A stretch of 64,000 nucleotides of DNA from Roseibium litorale (GCF_014842915.1 NZ_JACYXI010000001.1:186001-250000), one strand, 5' to 3'; shown: positions 18,132 to 27,642, numbered from the stretch's first letter. The notes: generated by a model not told the origin, from the letters alone. Translations and numbers: made by a program.

Positions 18132-18234
18132 CCGGTGCTCCCGGGAAACTCCAGTTCGTGATCCCCGTCACAGTTCCCCTCGTCAAAACCGACCATGAAT
18201 AGCTTCACAGGTTTCGAAGAGGTGGAGCAAGAAC

Positions 18235-18642
18235 ATGGAACTCTATCTGACACTCGGCGGCCGCCCCGCCATCGCAGCAGCAGCCGAAAGGCTCAACAAA
18301 AGGCTTCGTCTGGACAGTGGATTTGGCGGGAGCAGCCGTGCCCTGCCTGCCCCTTACCTGGAGGATCTCACCGAGTTCCTCGTATTCGTAACTGGAGGAG
18401 CCCCAGTCTATGAAGGCCGCCCGGTCAGCAAGCTGCTGCGTCCGCTTTGCCCTTCACAGGAAGCGTTCGAGGTCCTCGTCGATCATGTCGTCACCGTCCT
18501 GATCGGACGGGAGAGACGGCCTACAGAAGAAGCGCAACTCCGCGTGCTTCTTGAACATGTCCGCCCCCTGGTTCTTTCGGCACGCGAGGAAACACCGGCA
18601 CACGCCGGGCAGCCGTTTCAGCGCTTGACCGTTGTCGCCTGA
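18235..18642 (+). CDS. Truncated-haemoglobin-like protein lacking the proximal His
   Basis: The 135-residue protein follows the truncated globin layout: MELYLTLGGRPAIAAAAERLNKRLRLD (A/B helices), FLVFVTGGAPVYEGRPVSKLL (the GG-x-Y-x-GR element of the E helix), then EAFEVLVDHVVTVL and a C-terminal helix. The His that normally sits six residues after GR and ligates haem appears to be Leu here, so haem binding is in doubt. GGTGGAG precedes the start. It is a moderate-confidence fold call from a short pattern. Confidence 0.55.
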   Translation: MELYLTLGGRPAIAAAAERLNKRLRLDSGFGGSSRALPAPYLEDLTEFLVFVTGGAPVYEGRPVSKLLRPLCPSQEAFEVLVDHVVTVLIGRERRPTEEAQLRVLLEHVRPLVLSAREETPAHAGQPFQRLTVVA

Positions 18643-18680
18643 TCCATAGGCCACTCAACAGCTTTCCAAATGCACAAACA

Positions 18681-18715
18681 AAAACGCCGGCGGAAAACCC
18701 ACCGGCGTTTTGATT
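18681..18715. terminator. Bidirectional terminator between globin-like and clpP-like genes
   Basis: Arms AAAACGCCGG (18681-18690) and CCGGCGTTTT (18702-18711) form a 10-bp stem with A/T flanks on both sides, between converging genes. Confidence 0.85.
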
Positions 18716-18735
18716 TTGACTTTTCGAAACCGCTG

Positions 18736-19368
18736 TCAGCCCAGTTCGCTAACGTTGGTCACGACCTTGCCGACCAGACCGTACTCGATGCCTTCTTCGG
18801 GGCTCATCCAGTAGTCACGGTCCGTGTCCTTCTCGATCCGGGACAGCGGCTGGCCAGTGGCATCAGCGAAGATTTTATTGAGACGGTCGCGCATCTTGAT
18901 GATTTCGCGGGCCTGGATCTCGATATCGGTCGCCATGCCGCCAGCGCCACCGGACGGCTGGTGCAGCAGGAAGCGGGTGTTCGGGGTGCAGAAGCGCATT
19001 TCCTTCGGCACGGACACATAGATCAGTGCACCGGCACTTGCGACCCAGCCCATGCCCAGGATGCGCACTTCCGGCGAAATGAACTTGATGGTGTCGTGGA
19101 TCATGTCACCGGACTCAACGTGACCACCCGGAGAGGACACGATGACGGTGATCGGATCATTGGAGACCTGAGCCAGGGCGAGAAGGCGGGCGCACACGTC
19201 GCGGGCCATCTCCTGGTTCACCGGGCCGGTGATCAGCACGGTGCGGGCATCGAACAGATGCTTGTCGACCTGAATCGACGGCTGGCTCTTTGCTTTTTCC
19301 TCTTCCTCGTCATCGAGGCGGGCTGGCACCGTTGTCGAATAATTTTTCATGCGCAGGATAGGCTCCAT
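18736..19368 (-). CDS. ClpP-like serine protease subunit
   Basis: This about 210-residue protein is a second-type ClpP. Catalytic residues look complete: Ser in WVASAGAL, His in [10 protein letters not shown], and Asp in the [13 protein letters not shown] region. The SSPGG oxyanion strand ([18 protein letters not shown]) is intact. An acidic DDEEEEK stretch near the N-terminus is unusual. Several in-frame starts exist; I chose ATG 19368, spaced well from AGGA. It is far from clpA/clpS and is not the standard clpP-clpX pair, so it may be a paralogue. Confidence 0.88.
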   Translation of the reverse strand: MEPILRMKNYSTTVPARLDDEEEEKAKSQPSIQVDKHLFDARTVLITGPVNQEMARDVCARLLALAQVSNDPITVIVSSPGGHVESGDMIHDTIKFISPEVRILGMGWVASAGALIYVSVPKEMRFCTPNTRFLLHQPSGGAGGMATDIEIQAREIIKMRDRLNKIFADATGQPLSRIEKDTDRDYWMSPEEGIEYGLVGKVVTNVSELG

Positions 19369-19584
19369 TGACATTCCTGCCGGCGCAGAGCACCGACGAG
19401 ATCGATATTCCTTGTGTATGCGAACAAATCCTTGCCCGCAAATCCTCAAGCAGGTCATATCCTGAAAGAGTTATCAGAACCGCAACATAAGCCGTTTTTG
19501 CGGGGTTTCAATCGGGTCCAGACGTTTGCCTGGGAAATCCTGCCGCCAGCCTCCCCGCCTTTGGATGCAGGATTCTCTTTCCAA

Positions 19585-20820
19585 TCAGACCGCCTGCTGT
19601 TGCAAAAGCAATTCCAGGCTGGATGACAAAAACAGGCGGTCTTCCTCGCTGGCAGCCATCGCAATGGCCCGTTCATAACTCCGGACGGCATCATGATGAC
19701 GGCCCGCGCGCTTCAGCAGTTCAGCGCAGGCGGCATGAAAGGGCTGATAGGCCGAGAGTTCTGTTTCCAGAGCAAGAACAGCTGCAAGCCCCCCGGCAAG
19801 GTCACCGGCTTCAGCAACCGCCACGCCCCGGTTGAGCCGCACGACTGCCGTCGGCTCAAACGCAAGAAGCTCGTCGTAGAGCCGTGCGATCTGCGGCCAG
19901 TCCGACGTCTCTCCGTCGCTGTGGCAAGCTGCAATGGCGGCCTTTATCTGAAATGGCCCGATTTGCCTTCGGCGCAAGGCGCGTTCCAGAAGCAAGACGC
20001 CTTCTGCAATCTCGGCCCTGACCCAGAGGGTCCTGTCCTGGAGCGCAAGCGGAACGGCGGCCCCAGACGGTCCCTTGCGTGCATGCCTTCGCGCATGGGA
20101 CAGCATCAGCAGCGCAAGACAACCTTCGACTTCAGCATCTTCGGGCGTCAAGGAGTTCAGCAGACGGCAAAGAAACAGCGCCTCCTCGGCAAGGTCAACG
20201 CCGCTCTGGGGACCTGCCGAGTACCCGGCGTTGAAAATGAGATAGATGACCGTGAGCACGGCCTCGAGCCGCTCTGCCCACTGGTCCTGATCCGGCACCG
20301 AGAACGGGATTCCAGCTGCCGCAATCTTTGCCTTGGCCCTGGACAGGCGCTGTCCCATCGCCGCGTCCTTGTCGAGAAATGCCGCGGCGATCTGCTGCGT
20401 CGACAAGCCTCCAAGGGTTCGCAAAGTCAGCGCAACCTGCGATTTCGGCTCGATGGCTGGATGACAACAGGTGAAAATCAGCCTCAGCCGCTCATCCGGA
20501 ATATCCAAGGCTTCCTCGCCGGCAAGGCTTGCAAAAAGCTCCAGATCCTGACCAGACCGGCCTGCGGTTGCCTGCCGGCGGATCCGGTCGATGGCTTTGC
20601 GGAACGCCACCTGCAGCAACCAGCCGGACGGAGACGACGGCAAGCCGTTCCGCCCCCAATGGACGACGGCAGACACCATGGCATCTTGCAGTGCGTCCTC
20701 GGCGAGCTGGAAATCCTTGAGGCGCGCCACAAGCGCAGACAACAGCCGCCCCCGGTCGTCGCGCACCAGCCGGGTCAATGCCCGGCTTGCCGCAACGGCG
20801 CTGGAGGCGGATATAGTCAT
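19585..20820 (-). CDS. ECF42-type RNA polymerase sigma factor
   Basis: The 411-residue protein has a sigma2 region (RLKDFQLAEDALQDAMVSAV), sigma4 (LTLRTLGGLSTQQIAAAFL) and a long C-terminal TPR-like domain (from about residue 180; RLYDELLAFEPTAVVRLNRGVAVAEAGD). This three-part build and the DGPF-protein gene 22 nt upstream define the ECF42 group, which lacks a classical anti-sigma factor. The C-terminal domain is thought to regulate activity. Targets usually include the linked DGPF gene. Confidence 0.92.
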   Translation of the reverse strand: MTISASSAVAASRALTRLVRDDRGRLLSALVARLKDFQLAEDALQDAMVSAVVHWGRNGLPSSPSGWLLQVAFRKAIDRIRRQATAGRSGQDLELFASLAGEEALDIPDERLRLIFTCCHPAIEPKSQVALTLRTLGGLSTQQIAAAFLDKDAAMGQRLSRAKAKIAAAGIPFSVPDQDQWAERLEAVLTVIYLIFNAGYSAGPQSGVDLAEEALFLCRLLNSLTPEDAEVEGCLALLMLSHARRHARKGPSGAAVPLALQDRTLWVRAEIAEGVLLLERALRRRQIGPFQIKAAIAACHSDGETSDWPQIARLYDELLAFEPTAVVRLNRGVAVAEAGDLAGGLAAVLALETELSAYQPFHAACAELLKRAGRHHDAVRSYERAIAMAASEEDRLFLSSSLELLLQQQAV

Positions 20821-20842
20821 GACTGACCTGCCGTAATGATGA

Positions 20843-21202
20843 TCAAGGTGCCGGATTATAATCCATCACCGGGCGGATCTCGACAGTCCCGTATTCCGCA
20901 CTCGGGATCTGAACCGCGTAGGCAAGTGCCGCATCAAGGTCAGGAACATCAATGAGATAGTACCCGCCAAGATGCTCTTTCGTCTCTGCGAAGGGACCGT
21001 CCATCGTCTCCACCTTGCCGCCGCGCACGCGCAGTGTGGTCGAGGTTTCAGCCTCCTTTAGCCCTTCACCTGACAACATGGCGCCTTCCGCCTGCATTTT
21101 TTCGTTGAGCTTAAAATACCCCTCCATCATCTTGCCGAATTCGGGGGTTCCATAAACAGGCTCGTTGGCCGGATCACTGTAAATAAGCAGCATGTATTTC
21201 AT
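20843..21202 (-). CDS. YCII-related DGPF-domain protein
   Basis: A 119-residue protein with the characteristic MDGPFAETKEHLGGYYLIDVPDLDAALAYA (residue 67 on) of the DGPF/YCII family, a ferredoxin-like fold. Such genes are the constant partners and targets of ECF42 sigma factors. AGAGGA precedes the start. It is in one operon with the sigma factor; its chemistry is unknown. Confidence 0.9.
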   Translation of the reverse strand: MKYMLLIYSDPANEPVYGTPEFGKMMEGYFKLNEKMQAEGAMLSGEGLKEAETSTTLRVRGGKVETMDGPFAETKEHLGGYYLIDVPDLDAALAYAVQIPSAEYGTVEIRPVMDYNPAP

Positions 21203-21237
21203 CTCAGATTGTCCTCTTCCAAACAGAAATTTCGCTT

Positions 21238-21630
21238 TCAGAGACCGACAGAAAGTCGAAGGAGAGCGATGAATAAGACACCCGTTGCTAGCAGATTGGG
21301 GCCATTGCCCGCATAGCGCAACCAGTGAGCGGGAAACGTTGCCGATAGGCCGAAGGGATGAGCCAGGCGGCCTGCGAGCAACAAGATGCCGGCCCCATGA
21401 AGCCAGAGCTCAGACGCCCCTCCTGCTTCGGCCAGCATCATCAACAACAGCACGAAGGGTACCCATTCGATAAAGTTGCCGTGGCGGCGAATATTCAGCA
21501 ACAACTGCTGACTGCCGCCATCCCCAATTGACACGCCATATTTCGCCCGGCTGGCAGATACCCTGATCCAGAGTACAAGCCAGATAGCCACAAGAGGCAG
21601 GGCGTAGAGTGAAGTGATGTGAAAAGCCAT
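21238..21630 (-). CDS. MAPEG family membrane protein
   Basis: A 130-residue, four-segment membrane protein with RRHGNFIEWVPFVLLLMMLAE and GRLAHPFGLSA, the pattern of MAPEG (membrane-associated proteins in eicosanoid and glutathione metabolism) proteins. Bacterial members often have glutathione transferase or peroxidase activity, not provable here. I prefer ATG 21630 to 21636 because AAGG is better spaced. It sits 35 nt upstream of the DGPF gene and may share its transcript. Confidence 0.82.
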   Translation of the reverse strand: MAFHITSLYALPLVAIWLVLWIRVSASRAKYGVSIGDGGSQQLLLNIRRHGNFIEWVPFVLLLMMLAEAGGASELWLHGAGILLLAGRLAHPFGLSATFPAHWLRYAGNGPNLLATGVLFIALLRLSVGL

Positions 21631-21877
21631 GTCCATGTCCTTCTATTGGATGTGACACCCAAGGAACGTTTGGACTTTCAGCTTTTCGACATCCCCCTTC
21701 AAAAAAGCACGGACTCAATGATTTTTTTTAAAAAGCCGCGCGTTTGCGACAGGGAAACGGTCAAGAAGGCTCGTTCTCGCTACCGCAACTGGTCTGTGCA
21801 ATTGAGCGCAGGCGGAAGCCCCATCACCTCTATGGCCTCTTTAACCCCTGAGACCTTTGCCCTTGCAAAGCTTCAAG

Positions 21878-22714
21878 TCAGTCGTTGCCGTGAACGGCCT
21901 TCTCGGCTGTCTGGTCCTGGCGGAAGACAAGGCGCCAGGCCAGCATCATGGCAAAGGGCAGAGATGGCCAGATGAACCACAAGGTTCCAAGTCCGCTGGT
22001 AACCAGGTTGAGAAGAAAGAAAAATCCTATCATGAACACGCAGCCGCGCACCCGCTTGGACTGACGCCGGAGCCAGGCCCGGGCCTGATTGATCCCGCTG
22101 ACAAGAACCTCGTCCACATGGGATTGGCCTGCATCCGCGGCCGCTCCTGTCTCAGAGGCGTCTGCCGTGCGGGCCCCACAGGGTTCATTCTTTCCCCCCA
22201 GCCGTATTACATAAGCTTCGACCGGCTCGCTGACATTACGGACAGTCTGCGCACCAAGGCTTTCGAACCCGAGCGCAAGTTTGTTCCGGACCTGATCGAA
22301 CACGGACTGGCTGAGCGTGATGCCACCGGCCGGAGCAAGTTCCTGGAGACGGGCAGCAACATTGACCCCGTCTCCATAGATATCGTCCCCCTCAACCATG
22401 ATATCACCGAGGTTGATACCAATCCGGAACTCCATCCTGGTGGCCTGCGGCAGATCGGCATTTCTGGATGCAAGATCTGTCTGAATGTCGACGGCGCACT
22501 GAACGGCTTCAATCACGCTGGAGAACTCGATGATGACCGCATCGCCCCAGGTGTTGACTATGCGGCCGTTGTACCGGCTGGTCAGCCCGCTCATCACGTC
22601 GCGATAGTCCTTGAGGCGGTCAAGGGTGCCATCCTCGTCCGCTTCCATAAGCCGAGAGTAGTGCACGGCATCCGCACACATGACCGCAGCAAGCCGGCGC
22701 CTAGTCCGTTCCAT
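21878..22714 (-). CDS. Class III nucleotide cyclase with C-terminal membrane anchor
   Basis: The 278-residue protein begins with a class III cyclase domain (residues about 5-170): MCADAVHYSRL with the first metal Asp, NTWGDAVIIEF with the second, and YGDGVNVAARLQ with the Asn/Arg transition-state residues. The C-terminus has two membrane segments (VFMIGFFFLLNLVTSGLG, IWPSLPFAMMLAWRLVF) like a 2TM domain. Catalytic-domain-first order is unusual among membrane cyclases. It lies downstream of a GGDEF gene on the same strand. Confidence 0.87.
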   Translation of the reverse strand: MERTRRRLAAVMCADAVHYSRLMEADEDGTLDRLKDYRDVMSGLTSRYNGRIVNTWGDAVIIEFSSVIEAVQCAVDIQTDLASRNADLPQATRMEFRIGINLGDIMVEGDDIYGDGVNVAARLQELAPAGGITLSQSVFDQVRNKLALGFESLGAQTVRNVSEPVEAYVIRLGGKNEPCGARTADASETGAAADAGQSHVDEVLVSGINQARAWLRRQSKRVRGCVFMIGFFFLLNLVTSGLGTLWFIWPSLPFAMMLAWRLVFRQDQTAEKAVHGND

Positions 22715-22841
22715 GAAGATGTTCCCTGTTTCCCTAGGAATGGGGATTGCTGATCAGGAATACAACCCGCGATCAAAGGTCACAAACCGGATTCCCCGCT
22801 TCCAGGCCGGCTATCCGGGAAGACTGAAACCAATATGCAGA

Positions 22842-24119
22842 TCAAGTTGCCAGAGCAGACCGGCCAAGAGAGGAAAAAGACGCGCTTTCCTGCTCGTCAG
22901 CCCCCGGAGCAGGATCGTTTCCCGTCGGGCCTGCCCTGCGCTCCAGCATGCCCTGCCCGCCCATGCTCCGCCAATGGACGATCCTGTTCCGCCCCTTGTC
23001 CTTGGCTTGATAGAGCGCATCGTCAGCCTTCATGAGAAGGGCCTCCAGATCGTGCCCGGCCAAGGAGGTGTGAACCATTCCGATACTGGTCGTGATTTTA
23101 ACCGCTTGACCGTCAACGATGAACTTGTGCTCTTCAACCGTCTGACGCAAGCGGTCGGCAATCTGCTCCATCCGCGCAGGAGAGACACCCGGCAGAACCG
23201 CGGCAAACTCTTCACCACCCAACCTGCCGAAGACATCGACGCTGCGCATGCTCTTCCGCATCAAGAGGGCAAATTCCCGCAAGATGCAGTCGCCTGCATG
23301 GTGGCCGTGGGTGTCGTTCACCAGTTTGAAGTAATCCAGATCGAAAACCAGGATGCCTGCAGCTTCGCCAGAGCTCTTGGCCAGCAGCATATCGCCCCTC
23401 ACCATCAAGGCGCGGCGGTTGGGGCAATTGGTGAGCACGTCGTGTTCCGCCTCATGCTTGAGCGACAGGACATACTCCTCAAAGTAGATCGCAAGCCAGA
23501 CAACCGTACCGCCGACAACCCAGAACAGCGTGATGAAAAGCGTGATACCGACCAGGTTTCCGCCATTCATCGGATTGTCCGGCACGCCTGAATACAGCGC
23601 CGCAACGCATCTGAGGAGATACATCACGCTGATCATGAGAAAGACGATGCCCAGCGACTTGCGCAGGCGGGCTCCATGCGTCTTGCTTCTTGTTCCCGAC
23701 CGCAGGAACTCCAAGCCGATGAACGCGGAATAGACGCCGGACAAGGCGGCGAAAAACAGGACACGCCAGGTGGTGTTCCCGTAAAACTCCGGCACCTGGC
23801 AGGCAAGCAGCCACAAGACGGCCGGCGCAATGGCGACGATAACGCGCCCCTTTTGCCCGGCCAGTTCACGCGTGCCATACCAGCTGATACCTAACCCGAG
23901 CATCAGGACCGCGTTGGCAACGTCGATGGAGAGAAAGTCCGGGATCTTGTTGCGCAGCATCAACAGGGGAAGCGCGCTTCCCCGCAGGAAGAAGCTGATG
24001 GACCAGAGCAGAAGACCGCGGGACGACTTCGAAATCCACCACGCCATGAAAATGACGCAGCCGGCAAGGAAACACATGCCGCAAAGGAAAACAAATACGG
24101 TGAATACATCGAGCTTCAT
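22842..24119 (-). CDS. Membrane-bound diguanylate cyclase (GGDEF)
   Basis: The 425-residue protein has about six or seven N-terminal membrane segments (residues 1-210), then a GGDEF domain with the active motif as GGEEF (DVFGRLGGEEFAAVLPG), the metal/substrate FDLDYFKLVNDTHGHHAGD and SIGM. It should make cyclic di-GMP from two GTP. No clear RxxD inhibitory site is seen before GGEEF. Start ATG 24119 has GGAG upstream. The C-terminal 40 residues are a low-complexity tail. Confidence 0.92.
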   Translation of the reverse strand: MKLDVFTVFVFLCGMCFLAGCVIFMAWWISKSSRGLLLWSISFFLRGSALPLLMLRNKIPDFLSIDVANAVLMLGLGISWYGTRELAGQKGRVIVAIAPAVLWLLACQVPEFYGNTTWRVLFFAALSGVYSAFIGLEFLRSGTRSKTHGARLRKSLGIVFLMISVMYLLRCVAALYSGVPDNPMNGGNLVGITLFITLFWVVGGTVVWLAIYFEEYVLSLKHEAEHDVLTNCPNRRALMVRGDMLLAKSSGEAAGILVFDLDYFKLVNDTHGHHAGDCILREFALLMRKSMRSVDVFGRLGGEEFAAVLPGVSPARMEQIADRLRQTVEEHKFIVDGQAVKITTSIGMVHTSLAGHDLEALLMKADDALYQAKDKGRNRIVHWRSMGGQGMLERRAGPTGNDPAPGADEQESASFSSLGRSALAT

Positions 24120-24484
24120 GGACACTCCACATGCGGATGACCGCCGGGACAGACGCCTTGCATACACGGTATAATTTACAAAGGAGACGTTAAAAAAGTG
24201 GCCAATAACGTAGTAGTTTCTCCCTTAACGCCGCAGTTTCACCCAGTGCTCGTTCCTTGGGCATCAAGGGAAGACCGGTAGTTGTAAGGCCGGCTTCCCC
24301 TTTGCGGCAGCTGGACGAGAGCACAGGGAGCGGTGCCGCCGTTATTCCCTCCCTCAATCCGGCAAACCTCTGCGGCACGCCCCGATTGGAATGCTGGGAA
24401 GTTCCGGACCCTATAGGGGTTAATCGTCAAAAATACACTTTGAAACAAGCTTTTGCCTTCAATGCGGGGCAAACACACGATTGC
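24120..24484. other. Gene-free stretch upstream of the GGDEF gene
   Basis: No credible gene. It holds the GGDEF promoter region and an imperfect stem-loop at 24268-24299 (GGGAAG-A-CCGG against CCGGCTTCCC). Nothing else recognised. Confidence 0.5.
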
Positions 24485-24979
24485 CTAGTTGCTGCGGACC
24501 AGAAGCACTTGCAGGCCGTATCCAGCTGAATGCATATCAGCGTAGCCATTCATGAATTCGAAGAAATAGAACATCCCCGGCAGCGCCTCTGACGATGTCC
24601 AGAACTTTGCCCCCTCCCCAAAATCGGAGCGGCTTATGGCCGGAAAGGCAGCGGTGTCTATTTTGGGTCCATCGCAGGTATCAAGAAGCAAGGTGTCCAG
24701 CTCCGCGCCGGTGGGAACCCGCCAGCCTGCGCCCGCCTCGCTTGCGGCTTTGTGTGCAGCCTCCTGATCGAGCCAAGCCGGTTCGCCCGCACAATCCTGC
24801 TTGTCGGCGCTCCAGGACATTCCAACCGCGCATCTCTTCCAGATGAGGCCCGACTGGCTGTCCTCAGCCACCTCTCCTTTCAGGATAAATTGCCCACTTG
24901 GACCGCTGACGCAGGAAGCAGAGGCAGGCGTGGCACAGGCAGCCAGAACGGGGGCAAGGGCGGACAAGAACCGGGACAT
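24485..24979 (-). CDS. Exported DUF1566-like (Lcl C-terminal-like) protein
   Basis: A 164-residue protein with an N-terminal signal peptide (FLSALAPVLAACATPASAS-C). The mature part shows the DUF1566 pattern: SGLIWKRCAVGMSWS, ACKAA-like EAAHKAASEAGAGWRVPTGAELDTLL, FWTSSEA and a C-terminal LLVRSN. The start at ATG 24979 has AAGG upstream; the open frame continues to 25087 without support. Cys pairs suggest disulfides. Function unknown. Confidence 0.72.
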   Translation of the reverse strand: MSRFLSALAPVLAACATPASASCVSGPSGQFILKGEVAEDSQSGLIWKRCAVGMSWSADKQDCAGEPAWLDQEAAHKAASEAGAGWRVPTGAELDTLLLDTCDGPKIDTAAFPAISRSDFGEGAKFWTSSEALPGMFYFFEFMNGYADMHSAGYGLQVLLVRSN

Positions 24980-25087
24980 GAAAGAACCTTCAACAAACTC
25001 AAAGCCTTGCATCTGAAAGCCGATGTTGTTCATTTCATGACGCAGCCACGCGGCTTTCCAGGTGGCCTCTCCGCTGCTCAACCCCAT

Positions 25088-25121
25088 GCCATCTGCTCCC
25101 TGACTGACGGGAGCAGATGGC
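25088..25121. other. 13-bp perfect stem-loop downstream of ivd
   Basis: GCCATCTGCTCCC (25088-25100) and GGGAGCAGATGGC (25109-25121) pair around TGACTGAC. It lies 22 nt past the ivd stop. There is no T-run on either strand, so it may be an mRNA 3' stabiliser or a rho-linked end rather than a classical terminator. Confidence 0.6.
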
Positions 25122-25143
25122 GCTGCCCGCTTGATTGACCGGC

Positions 25144-26316
25144 TTACTTCGTCTTGTTGAACAGCTCGCGGCCAATCAGCATGCGGCGGATCTCGCTGGT
25201 GCCTGCGCCGATCTCATAGAGCTTGGCGTCGCGCAACAGACGGCCCGTGGGATATTCGTTGATATAGCCGTTGCCGCCGAGAAGCTGGATCGCATCCAGT
25301 GCCAGCTTGGTGGCGTTTTCGGCTGCGTAGAGGATCGCACCAGCCGCGTCCTCACGGGTGGTCTCTCCCCGGTCACAGGCCTGGGCCACGGCGTAGACAT
25401 AGGCCTTGGTGGCGTTCATGGTAACATACATATCCGCGACCTTGCCCTGAACCAGCTGGAAAGTGCCGATCGGCTGACCGAACTGCTCACGCTCGTGGAT
25501 ATAGGGAATGACCACATCCATCGCCGCCTGCATGATGCCGACAGCGCCTGCCGCCAGAACCGCCCGCTCATAGTCCAGCCCGGACATGAGCACATTGACG
25601 CCCTTGCCCACCTCGCCGAGCACGTTTTCTTCCGGCACTTCGCAGTCCTGGAAGACAAGCTCGCCGGTTTCAGAGCCGCGCATGCCGAGCTTGTCCAGCT
25701 TCTGCGCCACGGAGAAGCCCTTGAACCCTTTCTCGACCAGGAAGGCTGTAATGCCCTTGGGGCCGGCGTCCGGATCGGTCTTGGCATAGATGATCAGCGT
25801 GTCGGCGGAAGGACCGTTGGTGATCCACATCTTGGAGCCGTTGAGAATATAGCGGTCTCCCTTCTTCTCGGCCTTGAGCTTCATGGACACCACGTCTGAC
25901 CCGGCCCCCGGCTCGGACATGGCCAGAGCTCCCAGATGCTCGCCGCTCACCAGCTTGGTGAGATAGCGGGTCTTCTGATCCTGATTGCCCCAGCGGCGCA
26001 GCTGGTTGACGCAAAGATTTGAGTGCGCGCCATAGCTAAGGCCGATGGAGGCAGAGGCCCGGCTCACCTCTTCCATGGCAATGCAATGTTCCAGGTATCC
26101 GAGACCTGCGCCGCCCCACTCTTCCTCGACCGTGATGCCGTGCAGGCCCAGATCGCCCATTTCAGGCCACAGCTCGCGGGGGAACCAGTCGTCCTTGTCA
26201 ATCTTGGCGGCCAGCGGGGCAATGCGGTCCTGCGAATAGGAGCGCACGCTGTCGCGCAGCATTTCAGCGGTTTCGCCGAGATTGAAGTTGAAGGATGGAA
26301 AGTCGTTGCGGATCAT
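25144..26316 (-). CDS. ivd: Isovaleryl-CoA dehydrogenase
   Basis: The 390-residue flavoprotein oxidises isovaleryl-CoA in leucine breakdown. It has ACAD signatures [48 protein letters not shown] and the C-terminal [15 protein letters not shown]. The catalytic base that distinguishes IVD is in [12 protein letters not shown] (Glu in the G-helix position). It is the last gene of the liuR-paaI-GNAT-ivd operon (4-nt overlap with GNAT), and LiuR-type regulation supports leucine catabolism. Other liu genes are not in the window. Confidence 0.93.
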   Translation of the reverse strand: MIRNDFPSFNFNLGETAEMLRDSVRSYSQDRIAPLAAKIDKDDWFPRELWPEMGDLGLHGITVEEEWGGAGLGYLEHCIAMEEVSRASASIGLSYGAHSNLCVNQLRRWGNQDQKTRYLTKLVSGEHLGALAMSEPGAGSDVVSMKLKAEKKGDRYILNGSKMWITNGPSADTLIIYAKTDPDAGPKGITAFLVEKGFKGFSVAQKLDKLGMRGSETGELVFQDCEVPEENVLGEVGKGVNVLMSGLDYERAVLAAGAVGIMQAAMDVVIPYIHEREQFGQPIGTFQLVQGKVADMYVTMNATKAYVYAVAQACDRGETTREDAAGAILYAAENATKLALDAIQLLGGNGYINEYPTGRLLRDAKLYEIGAGTSEIRRMLIGRELFNKTK

Positions 26317-26771
26317 CTTGGTTCCTCCCAGCGGCGCTTGTCATAGCGCACGAATTTGCTCAGCACGCCGATCCGGTCATAAAGACGCCGGGCAGTGCTG
26401 TTGTCGTCATGTGTGTGCCAATAGACGTTGGTACAGCCGCGCTTGGTGGCCTCTTCATAGACGCCCTCGATCAGCTTGCGGCCCGTTCCGGCCCCCCTCT
26501 GATCAGGTGCAACAAACAGGTCTTCAAGATAGCAGGTTGGGGCCAGAGACCAGGTGCTGGCGTGAGGCAGTGAATGCACCAGACCGGTCAGCTTGCCTGC
26601 ACGCTCGGCCACAAGCGCGAAATGGCCGCCCTCTCCCAGCAACCGCTCGAACAGGCCGTCCGTCACCTCTTGCGGCAGGGTCTGCTCGTAAAAGGTCAGA
26701 TATGCCTGCCAGAGCACATCCCACTGCGGCCGGTCCTCGCGGGTAAGCGGGCGGATAACAACCTCTTCCAT
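26313..26771 (-). CDS. GNAT family N-acetyltransferase
   Basis: A 152-residue acetyltransferase with the GNAT acetyl-CoA loop [22 protein letters not shown] and a C-terminal [21 protein letters not shown] start at ATG 26771 with AAGGA upstream, 2 nt after the thioesterase stop; the TTG at 26777 is less likely. Its stop overlaps the ivd start (ATGA). Substrate unknown; operon position hints at a link to acyl-CoA or amino acid catabolism. Confidence 0.88.
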   Translation of the reverse strand: MEEVVIRPLTREDRPQWDVLWQAYLTFYEQTLPQEVTDGLFERLLGEGGHFALVAERAGKLTGLVHSLPHASTWSLAPTCYLEDLFVAPDQRGAGTGRKLIEGVYEEATKRGCTNVYWHTHDDNSTARRLYDRIGVLSKFVRYDKRRWEEPR

Positions 26772-26773
26772 CT

Positions 26774-27217
26774 TCAATCCTTCATGCCTTCCAATGCGAC
26801 GAGGGTAAAAAGGCCTGCCGCCACATGCACCTGGTCCGTCCCGTCAATGCCATAGACGTCCGACTGGCAGATGGTCAGCATCCGCCCGGGTTTGATCACC
26901 CTGCCTTTGGCCACCAAACGCGGCTGGCGGGCGGGGTTCAAAAGGTTGATCTTGAACTCGCTTGTCAGCACGCCAAAACCTGCCGGATAGAGGCTGAGGG
27001 CAGCATAGCCCGCAGCAGAATCGGCAATCGAAGAGGTGGCCCCAGCGTGAAAGAAGCCATGCTGCTGGGTGAGTTCCGGGCGCAGGGACAGCTCGAGATC
27101 AACTTCTCCCGGCGCCAGATGTGTCATGACAGCGCCAAGATGGGTCATGAAGTTCTGCGCGGCGAAACTTGTCCGCACGCGGCTCTCCCACTGCGGATCA
27201 CGCAGAGTTAGATTCAT
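26774..27217 (-). CDS. PaaI-type hotdog thioesterase
   Basis: The 147-residue protein has the hotdog thioesterase pattern QQHGFFHAGATSSIADSAAGYAALS, where HGG-type residues and the following Asp form the active site, and VLTSEFKINLLNPA. It likely hydrolyses acyl-CoAs. It overlaps liuR upstream by 4 nt and is followed 2 nt later by the GNAT gene. Confidence 0.86.
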   Translation of the reverse strand: MNLTLRDPQWESRVRTSFAAQNFMTHLGAVMTHLAPGEVDLELSLRPELTQQHGFFHAGATSSIADSAAGYAALSLYPAGFGVLTSEFKINLLNPARQPRLVAKGRVIKPGRMLTICQSDVYGIDGTDQVHVAAGLFTLVALEGMKD

Positions 27218-27642
27218 GCCTCCTCCTCCCTCACGATGGAGGCGGCACCGTCCTCGAACACGCCGCCGATCTCTGCCATACGCGCGCGGGCACCGGCTTC
27301 CACTTCATCCAGCTCCTTCAAGGTCAGCCCGATATCGCGGCGCTTTTCCAGAAGCTCGGCACGGCGGGCCGTGATCTTTTCCATGAGCAGGCGCAGCTGT
27401 CCGGCCTCCCCCGGGGCCTTGCCATACATGCCGATCATTTCGCTTATTTCGGAGAGGGAGAATCCAAGGCGCTTGCCGCGCAGGATCAGCTTGAGGCGCG
27501 TCCTGTCTGCCGGGCTGTAAAGCCTTTGCCGCCCGCGGCGCTGCGGGGCCAAAAGCCCCTGCGCTTCATAGAACCTCAGGGTTCGCGTGGTGATCGCGAA
27601 TTCCTGGGTCAATTGCGTGATCGTGTAGAACCGCTGCTGCAT
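27214..27642 (-). CDS. liuR: MerR-family regulator, LiuR-like
   Basis: A 142-residue MerR regulator with the N-terminal winged HTH (YTITQLTQEFAITTRTLRFYEAQGLLAPQRRG) and a coiled-coil C-terminus (RRAELLEKRRDIGLTLKELDEV), with no metal-binding Cys, as in LiuR of branched-chain amino acid degradation. The ATG has GGAGGAAGC just before it. It leads the operon with ivd, typical of LiuR, and a candidate site lies 33 nt upstream. Confidence 0.82.
   Translation of the reverse strand: MQQRFYTITQLTQEFAITTRTLRFYEAQGLLAPQRRGRQRLYSPADRTRLKLILRGKRLGFSLSEISEMIGMYGKAPGEAGQLRLLMEKITARRAELLEKRRDIGLTLKELDEVEAGARARMAEIGGVFEDGAASIVREEEA

Noticed and set aside
19693..20826. 377-codon open frame antisense to the sigma factor
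   Set aside because: Arg/Gln/Pro-rich product with no motif; the opposite strand encodes a recognised ECF42 sigma factor.
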